Of a stretch of 9,737 bases of DNA, positions 5,251 through 9,737 are shown in pieces; position 1 is the first letter of the stretch; every line of letters begins with the position of its first letter. Position numbers and translations under genes: made by a program. The notes below the pieces were generated by a model. That model worked only from the letters and a program-made list of their open reading frames with translations, was not told the origin of the DNA and did no database searches. Origin of the DNA: JACMNW01 sp031402355 (GTDB lineage Bacteria; Pseudomonadota; Alphaproteobacteria; Rhodobacterales; Rhodobacteraceae); NCBI GenBank assembly GCA_031402355.1, contig JANNSG010000086.1, forward strand, positions 1-9,737, in the 5' to 3' direction.

Positions 5251-8200
5251 TCAGATTTTGGGCAGTTTCAGGGAGACCATGCGCCCCGATTTTTGGTAGC
5301 GCAACTCGTCGCTGCCGATGGCGGCAACTTTCCCGCCATCAATCGTATCGCCGACCTTGACCTTTTTGTAGCGGCCATTGGCCTGCCGGACCAAAGCGTA
5401 GCGGCTTGATTTTGTGCCGTAAACCCCGATCAGGTTGATTTTCGACAGGTTGATCGCATTGACATAGGTCGCCTGTTTGGCAACCGAGGCGCGGGTCGGA
5501 ATGGCAGGCGCGGCAGAGGGGGCTTCGGGCTCGTTGTCGTCCTCGACCTGGGCTTGTTCTGTCTGGGGTTCGGGTGCGCGAACGGCGGCCGCAACGGCTG
5601 CTTCGACGGCGCGCGTCATGTCTTTTGGCCGGGCGGCAGGTCTGCGAGAAACGGCCACGGCGAGTGGGCTGGTATTCGGGCCTGGCTGGAACGCGGCTTG
5701 AACGGCGGCTTCAACGGCAGCGGCCTGTTGCGCCTGTGCCGTCAGGGATGCGGCAGCGGTGGATTGGCGCGCCGCTTCGCCAGCGGCAAGGGCGGCGGCG
5801 GGTCTGGCTTGCGGGCGAAGGCCGGACAAGCGGGTTTGCCCCGGAACGGCGATGGACGCGCCGTCGCCAGCTTGTTCGGAGGCGGGCACGGCGGTGGTCT
5901 GCGGCCGGGCACGCGGGCGCGCCTCGGCAAGCGCCGGGTCTGCGGGGGCAAGGGCTGTGGGCGGCGCGGCGGAAGCGGGCGCGGCGGAGGCAGGTGCATC
6001 AGCGACGATGGCCCCGCCTGGTGTCTGGGTGGTCTGCGGCAGCGGCTGTGCTGCAAGGATGGCGGCGGGGCGCGGCGGTGGCGTCACGCTTGGCTTGCCC
6101 GCTACAAGACGAACGCCCGCAGGTGTGATGATCCCCTCGGGCGTTGGGCGGATCCGACCGTCCGCATCGAATTGATATACGGTTCCAAAGGGTGGAGGTT
6201 CAAGCTGTGGCAAAGGCAGCGTGTCGTCGCTGTCGGGCAGCTTCGGCAGGGCAAGCGGATCGAGTGCCAGTGGCGGCGCGTCGATGGCGGCCAGAAAAAT
6301 TTCGTCCTGCGCCTCATCCAGGGGGGCGGCGCTTGGGCTGTCTGTGGTGGCGATACCGACGGGGGCCGGTTCCGGCGCGGCGGCTATTGCAACCTCCTGC
6401 GGGGCAGCAGCCGGATCTTCCAGGGCTGCGTCTGTTCCGACTGCCGCTGTCGATCCCAGATCCGCGGCCGGGTCGATCTGCGGGTCGTCGAGCGGTGCGG
6501 CGGCGGTTTCAAACGCGTCCGGATCCTGGCTGTCTGCCAGCATTTCATCGTCGACGCCCGGAACGGCGGCTTCGGCAGCGGTTTCGGTGGCGGTTTCGAC
6601 GGGGGGATCGGCTGGCGCCACGGCCACAGTGTCAGTGGTGGCCGGGTCAGAAGGTGCAGGCGCAGACACCACCGCCGTGCCGTTGTTCGCGGCGTCCTTT
6701 GACCCAAGAACGACGGATGACCAGGCGGCAATGAGGGCGAGGAACAACAACAACAGGCCCGTCAGGATCAGCCCGAGATAGCGCGGTTTGCCAGCCTTCT
6801 TGGAAGAGGCAAAAGTGCCGCCCGGCTTGGTCAACGATTTGCGCGGGTCCGGCGTGCCCGCCACGGTGGCCCCTGCTGCTGCCACAGACTTTCGTTTGCG
6901 CGATCCGGGGATGCTGGGGGCGGTGACAAAGGCGGTGGCCGGTTTTACTGCTGCAGCGGTGGCTGCAGGTTCTGCTTCCAGCACCGAGGGCAAGGTCACG
7001 TCCTGCCCCGGGTCGCTTTGGCGTCGATTGCCCGAGCGGTCGCCCGCGATCGGCGTTGATGGTGTGGGACTATCGGCAGCGATCCCCGGGCGTGACAGGG
7101 GTGGCGGTGCTGATTTGCCCGAAAGCCTGTCTGCCAAGGCCTGATTGCCAACCGCTTTGGCCAGCGCAATTGTCGGATCAATTGGGGCCGGATCAGATGG
7201 GGCCGGGGCGGGCGGGCGGTGCGGTGGCAGATGATCGGCCGCACGTCTGCTGGCAAATGCGGCCATGATGGCGGCAGACGGAGCGGGCGGAAGATCGTCG
7301 CCGGTATCTACCGATCTGTTTAGCCCATTTTCGGCGTCCAAAGCTTCGGGGAACGCGGTGCTTTGCGTGACCGAGGCCGTCCCGGCGGGTAGGGCTGCAT
7401 CGGACACCGCGGCTTTGGCCAGATGTTCGGGTTCGACATCCCCCATCGCCTTGCCAGCTGGTTGGTCAGTTTCAGCCAAGGGTGTTGCAAGGGCGGTTTC
7501 CGGAAACAGGTCCGGGGCAGGTAGATCGACGCCCGGTGCCGGGTCGGTTTCTGCCGCAGCACTGGCCGCCCGCGCCTGTTCAGCGGCTGCCGCAGCCCTG
7601 CGCTGCGCCCGCGTCGGCTTTTCGATGTCCGAGCCGTCTTTTGCCAAAGCCTCTTCGCCAGCAGCGGGCGCTGAAGCCGCAGTCTTGGCGGCGCCTGGGC
7701 TGGATTTTGGCAAATCCCGCGTGGCGATCTGTACCGGCTCTTTGTCGCGATCGACTTTTTCGCCCTTTTCCAGCAGTGAGGCCGCAAGCTTGGTCGGGCC
7801 GAACCAGGGTTCGGCGTCAAAATCGCCCTTGGCAGGCGTTGCGACGAAAGACACCGGGTTGAACCGATGTTCGGCGGCAAAAGCCTCGGCCTCATCCAGA
7901 GTTTCGCGTGCTATGACGGCGACCTGAACTTTGGGCCCGGTGCCGAACCAGTCAAAGACCAGGTCCTCAACATTGTAGGGGGTCTGCCCGACGAGGCCCG
8001 CGCGAATTTGATTGTGCCGGTCCGCGTCTTCAGGACCCGGCGCGTCAAGCTGCAGATACTTAATCTGCGAATTGGGCAGCACAAGTTTGGTGGTCAGACC
8101 GCCCGGTGACAGACCCAATGCCGATCCGCGCAGATAGCCCAATGCCTCGGCCAGATCGGCGGTGTCGAAAGCAGTTTCACCAACCTGCAGCCAGCCGCGA

Positions 8201-8262
8201 GCGGTCCGGTGCAGAAGGCCGATTGAGGTGTCGGTGATGTTAAGTGCAAAACTTGGTTTCAT
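5251..8262 (-). CDS. Single-pass inner-membrane protein: GspL/PilM-like N-domain plus GspC/PilP-like C-domain (Rhodobacterales type)
   Basis: A 1003-aa protein. Residues 1-150 form a compact domain (MKPSFALNITDTSIGLLHR; L-V-L-P-N-S-Q-I at 60-67; N-P-V-S-F-V-A at 135-141). Its layout, including a Q-I-R-A-G-L-x(5)-P-Y-N-V-E-D-L-V-F-D-W segment (85-105), recalls the actin-like cytoplasmic domain of GspL/PilM. Residues 190-490 are Ala/Pro-rich and low in complexity. One TM helix lies at about 495-520, preceded by K-K-A-G-K-P-R, so the N-terminus is cytoplasmic. A second disordered stretch follows, with a conserved-looking island at 691-731 and three R-P-x-x-R-P motifs (782, 816, 874). Residues 934-1003 (I-N-L-I-G-V-Y-G, Y-A-L-V-R, K-K-V-K-V-G-D-T-I-D-G-G-K-V, S-L-K-L-P) look like the GspC homology region/PilP fold. 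Relatives I recall are often labelled hypothetical or, wrongly, translation initiation factor 2. The role in a secretion or pilus-like inner-membrane platform is inference; no gsp or pil genes are nearby. No clear ribosome binding site precedes the ATG. Confidence 0.7.
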   Translation of the reverse strand: MKPSFALNITDTSIGLLHRTARGWLQVGETAFDTADLAEALGYLRGSALGLSPGGLTTKLVLPNSQIKYLQLDAPGPEDADRHNQIRAGLVGQTPYNVEDLVFDWFGTGPKVQVAVIARETLDEAEAFAAEHRFNPVSFVATPAKGDFDAEPWFGPTKLAASLLEKGEKVDRDKEPVQIATRDLPKSSPGAAKTAASAPAAGEEALAKDGSDIEKPTRAQRRAAAAAEQARAASAAAETDPAPGVDLPAPDLFPETALATPLAETDQPAGKAMGDVEPEHLAKAAVSDAALPAGTASVTQSTAFPEALDAENGLNRSVDTGDDLPPAPSAAIMAAFASRRAADHLPPHRPPAPAPSDPAPIDPTIALAKAVGNQALADRLSGKSAPPPLSRPGIAADSPTPSTPIAGDRSGNRRQSDPGQDVTLPSVLEAEPAATAAAVKPATAFVTAPSIPGSRKRKSVAAAGATVAGTPDPRKSLTKPGGTFASSKKAGKPRYLGLILTGLLLLFLALIAAWSSVVLGSKDAANNGTAVVSAPAPSDPATTDTVAVAPADPPVETATETAAEAAVPGVDDEMLADSQDPDAFETAAAPLDDPQIDPAADLGSTAAVGTDAALEDPAAAPQEVAIAAAPEPAPVGIATTDSPSAAPLDEAQDEIFLAAIDAPPLALDPLALPKLPDSDDTLPLPQLEPPPFGTVYQFDADGRIRPTPEGIITPAGVRLVAGKPSVTPPPRPAAILAAQPLPQTTQTPGGAIVADAPASAAPASAAPPTALAPADPALAEARPRARPQTTAVPASEQAGDGASIAVPGQTRLSGLRPQARPAAALAAGEAARQSTAAASLTAQAQQAAAVEAAVQAAFQPGPNTSPLAVAVSRRPAARPKDMTRAVEAAVAAAVRAPEPQTEQAQVEDDNEPEAPSAAPAIPTRASVAKQATYVNAINLSKINLIGVYGTKSSRYALVRQANGRYKKVKVGDTIDGGKVAAIGSDELRYQKSGRMVSLKLPKI

Positions 8263-8280
8263 TGCATGGGTCTAGCATAG

Positions 8281-8299
8281 GTTCCTGTTGCACGGGAAC
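8281..8299. promoter_or_regulatory. Inverted repeat GTTCC-N9-GGAAC in the divergent spacer
   Basis: GTTCC (8281-8285) and GGAAC (8295-8299) are perfect inverted arms separated by 9 bp, located 19-37 bp upstream of the ATG of the 1003-aa gene in the 159-bp divergent spacer shared with the SIMPL gene. The dyad could be an operator. The spacing does not fit the LexA boxes I know from this group (half-sites separated by 7 bp). Nothing else in the spacer is convincing: a TAATAT at 8385-8390 could be a -10 for the SIMPL gene but lacks a matching -35. Confidence 0.25.
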
Positions 8300-8421
8300 G
8301 GTGCCCCCGTGTCCGGATACTTCCTACAGCAGGTTTTTGCCGAAGGGAAGAAAAAGCCCCAAGGAACCGGTTGCGAGACGCGTCTAATATGGGTGATGTC
8401 ACTTATTGATTGGAGAATCCC

Positions 8422-9117
8422 ATGCGCCTTGTGAACGTACTTGCCCTGTCGGTGGCCCTAGTGCTGCCGTTTTCCCTTCCAGCCATGGCGGAGAGCCCCG
8501 CCACCATCACCGTGACCGGTGAGGGCGTGGTTGAGGCGGCCCCCGATATTGCCACCATTTCGCTTGGGGTCACCACCGAAGGCAAAACGGCGGTCGAAGC
8601 CATGGCCGCCAATTCGGCTGCCCTGACGGCTGTTCTTGACCGGCTGCGCGCCGCAGGGATTGAAGAGCGTGATCTGCAAACTTCAAACCTGACGCTCAAT
8701 CCAAATTGGGTGGGTTACGACAGCGGCAAGGCGCCGACGATTTCGGGCTATACCGCGTCCAATATGCTGACGGTTCGGGTGCGTGCGCTGGCAAGCCTTG
8801 GCACTGTTCTGGACAGTGCGATTACCGATGGGGCGAATACGTTGAACGGCGTTACCTTTGGCCTGGCCGAACCCCGCCCGGCAGTGGACGCGGCCCGCAA
8901 GGAAGCGGTTGCAGATGCGGTTGCGCGTGCCACCCTGCTGGTCGAAGCAGCGGGTGCCAAGCTGGGAAAGGTCGTCTCGATCGCGGAATCGGGTGGATTT
9001 GCCCAGCCCATGCCGATGTTTCGGATGGAGGCATCTGCTGACAGCGCAGTACCGGTTGCCGGCGGCGAAGTCGGCTTGACCGCGTCAGTGACCATGGTGT
9101 TTGAAATCACCCAATAG
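8422..9117 (+). CDS. Secreted SIMPL-domain (DUF541) protein
   Basis: A 231-aa periplasmic protein. The ATG at 8422 is chosen because GGAG (8412-8415) lies 6 nt upstream and because it opens directly with a signal peptide: M-R-L, a hydrophobic core (NVLALSVALVLPFSLP), then A-M-A before E-S-P. A TTG start 12 nt earlier would consume the ribosome binding site. The mature part is a SIMPL/YggE-like domain: I-T-V-T-G-E-G-V-V-E-A-A-P-D-I-A near the start, E-E-R-D-L-Q-T-S-N-L-T-L-N-P, Y-T-A-S-N-M-L-T-V-R-V, and A-R-K-E-A-V-A-D-A-V-A-R-A. It ends in a strand, V-T-M-V-F-E-I. E. coli YggE is linked to reduced oxidative stress and BP26 is a Brucella antigen of this family; the molecular function remains unclear. 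It stands alone, divergent from the 1003-aa gene. Its stop TAG (9115-9117) is part of the first unit of a heptamer tandem repeat. Confidence 0.92.
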   Translation: MRLVNVLALSVALVLPFSLPAMAESPATITVTGEGVVEAAPDIATISLGVTTEGKTAVEAMAANSAALTAVLDRLRAAGIEERDLQTSNLTLNPNWVGYDSGKAPTISGYTASNMLTVRVRALASLGTVLDSAITDGANTLNGVTFGLAEPRPAVDAARKEAVADAVARATLLVEAAGAKLGKVVSIAESGGFAQPMPMFRMEASADSAVPVAGGEVGLTASVTMVFEITQ

Positions 9118-9167
9118 CCAATAGCCAATAGCCATTAGCCATTAGCCATTAGCCATTAGCCATTAGC
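9112..9167. repeat. Heptanucleotide tandem repeat, 8 units (3 CAATAGC + 5 CATTAGC)
   Basis: Eight perfect 7-bp units without gaps: CAATAGC at 9112, 9119 and 9126, then CATTAGC at 9133, 9140, 9147, 9154 and 9161. The two unit types differ by one base (A/T at position 3) and are grouped in blocks, as expected from slippage expansion after a point mutation. Every unit carries TAG. The first supplies the stop codon of the SIMPL gene, so changes in copy number would not alter that protein. The array is AT-richer than its surroundings and ends just before a small hairpin and a truncated gene. Confidence 0.97.
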
Positions 9168-9171
9168 CACG

Positions 9172-9186
9172 GACCGGTACCCGGTC
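9172..9186. repeat. Small perfect hairpin GACCGG-TAC-CCGGTC
   Basis: GACCGG (9172-9177) and CCGGTC (9181-9186) form a perfect 6-bp stem with a 3-bp loop, 4 bp after the heptamer array. The core CCGGTACC (9174-9181) recurs in reverse complement as GGTACCGG at 9269-9276 and 9280-9287 inside the following coding fragment. No T run follows, so it is a poor terminator on its own, but it could help end the SIMPL transcript. Confidence 0.4.
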
Positions 9187-9251
9187 ATCGGGCCGGGGTT
9201 GGCCGGTGATGGCGAATTGCCGGGCGCACCGAAACGGCGGTTGAATATGCG

Positions 9252-9566
9252 GTGGCCAATGAGGCCGTGGTACCGGACTGGTACCGGGACAATCTGGCCT
9301 GGTCCTATCTTATGGCGGGGCGGCCCGAAGATGCCGAGGGCAGCTATGAGGGATTGGACTACCACTGCGTGCCATGCAAAGCCGTGGCATTGGTGCGGGT
9401 GGGCAGGCTAGAGGACGCGAAAGCCGAAATAGACCGTCACCGCGCGACCTATCCGAACTGGAATGTCAACGATGTGCGGCTGTTTCCTTCTGGCCGCCAC
9501 GCGTTTCTTGTTGACCGCCTTATGAAACCCTACCTTGACGACCTGCGCACAGCGGGGCTGCAATAG
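9252..9566 (+). CDS. C-terminal TPR fragment resembling TPR-bearing adenylate cyclases, probably 5'-truncated
   Basis: A 104-codon frame from GTG 9252 to TAG 9566. Recognisable TPR-like helices are N-L-A-W-S-Y-L-M-A-G-R-P-E-D-A-E-G-S-Y and K-A-V-A-L-V-R-V-G-R-L-E-D-A-K-A-E-I. The tail Y-P-N-W-N-V-N-D-V-R-L-F and L-M-K-P-Y-L-D-D-L-R-T-A-G-L is typical of the very C-terminus of large class III adenylate cyclase/TPR proteins and related winged-helix TPR proteins. Protein-like homology continues upstream of the GTG in the same frame (G-R-T-E-T-A-V-E-Y-A, about 9222-9251) to a TGA at 9207. No ribosome binding site and no cyclase domain are present, so I read this as the remnant of a larger gene cut next to the heptamer repeat, not a designed small protein. 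It is convergent with the MetY/MetZ-type gene, 17 bp apart. Confidence 0.6.
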   Translation: MANEAVVPDWYRDNLAWSYLMAGRPEDAEGSYEGLDYHCVPCKAVALVRVGRLEDAKAEIDRHRATYPNWNVNDVRLFPSGRHAFLVDRLMKPYLDDLRTAGLQ

Positions 9567-9583
9567 CCCCACTGCGCGTTGGA

Positions 9584-9737
9584 TCAGGCTGTTGCGGCTG
9601 CCAAGGCCTGATCGAGATCGGCGATAATGTCGCGTACGTCCTCGATCCCAATCGACAGGCGCACCACGTTGGGGGCAGCACCCGCTGCTACGCGCTGTTC
9701 GTCCGACAGTTGCCGGTGGGTGGTCGATGCCGAATGG
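9584..9737 (-). CDS. O-acetyl/O-succinylhomoserine sulfhydrylase-type PLP enzyme, C-terminus (runs off the window)
   Basis: The last 50 codons of a Cys/Met-metabolism PLP-dependent enzyme on the minus strand, with stop TGA at 9586-9584. The visible part reads H-S-A-S-T-T-H-R-Q-L-S, then N-V-V-R-L-S-I-G-I-E-D-V-R-D-I-I-A-D-L-D-Q-A-L. It matches the family signature T-H-x-Q-L-S followed by V-R-L-S-x-G-I-E-x-x-x-D-I-I-x-D-L at the end of MetY, MetZ, MetB and MetC. R-L-S-I-G-I-E contains the arginine that binds the substrate carboxylate. These enzymes make homocysteine from activated homoserine and sulfide, or act on cystathionine. The T-H-R-Q-L-S context and the A-A-G-x-x-P-N-V-V spacing favour a MetY/MetZ sulfhydrylase, but the C-terminus alone cannot settle which. 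Confidence 0.85.
   Translation of the reverse strand, partial: HSASTTHRQLSDEQRVAAGAAPNVVRLSIGIEDVRDIIADLDQALAAATA

Noticed and set aside
5554..6734. Long plus-strand Gly/Arg/Cys-rich frames opposite the 1003-aa gene
   Set aside because: They arise from the antisense of an Ala/Pro-rich low-complexity linker; no start signals or family resemblance.
8362..8390. Possible promoter of the SIMPL gene (GGAAC at 8363, TAATAT at 8385)
   Set aside because: The spacing fits neither a housekeeping -35/-10 pair nor the GGAAC-N16/17-GTT stress-sigma pattern, so I do not list it as a promoter.
9269..9287. Direct repeat GGTACCGG (two copies, 11-bp period)
   Set aside because: It falls in coding sequence and encodes part of V-P-D-W-Y-R-D; probably coincidental codon choice.

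Overview
The window looks like a GC-rich (about 60-65%) Rhodobacteraceae-type alphaproteobacterial chromosome joined at its left end to about 850 bp of AT-richer (about 40-45% GC on sampled lines), phage-like DNA. The assignment rests on a CarD C-terminus of alphaproteobacterial type, a divergent cobS/cobT pair, a 1003-aa membrane protein of a kind I recall only from Rhodobacterales, and a CTGAGTATTTTT-type intergenic motif that I recall as common in this family.

Layout: (1) 1-853, minus strand: three tightly packed phage-type reading frames. In transcription order they are a 5'-truncated NUMOD3 (homing-endonuclease-associated) protein, a RyR-domain protein, and the first 40 codons of a small protein running off the window. 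(2) About 845-857: an abrupt junction to the last 80 codons of carD on the plus strand, which lacks its N-terminal half. carD ends at a strong, probably bidirectional terminator. (3) 1241-3100: the last steps of cobalamin nucleotide-loop assembly, with cobS (minus) and cobT (plus) divergent from a short shared spacer. (4) 3168-5066, minus: a KefB/KefC-like CPA2 cation:proton antiporter with an RCK/TrkA-N domain. Its start overlaps (TGATG) the stop of a possible 41-codon small ORF. (5) 5251-8262, minus: a 1003-aa single-pass inner-membrane protein. It has a conserved N-terminal cytoplasmic domain, one TM helix, a long Ala/Pro-rich periplasmic linker, and a GspC/PilP-like C-terminal domain. (6) 8422-9117, plus: a secreted SIMPL-domain protein whose stop codon lies in the first unit of an 8-copy heptanucleotide tandem repeat. 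(7) 9210-9566, plus: a 5'-truncated TPR fragment resembling the C-terminus of TPR-bearing adenylate cyclases. (8) 9584-9737, minus: the C-terminus of a MetY/MetZ-type PLP enzyme, running off the window.

CobS and CobT are the only clear pathway pair: CobT makes alpha-ribazole phosphate and CobS attaches alpha-ribazole to adenosylcobinamide-GDP. The other genes look like independent units. The most noteworthy items are the double-truncation junction near 850 (real rearrangement or assembly chimera), the undescribed bipartite secretion-like membrane protein, the small ORF coupled to the antiporter, and the heptamer repeat with a gene remnant beside it.
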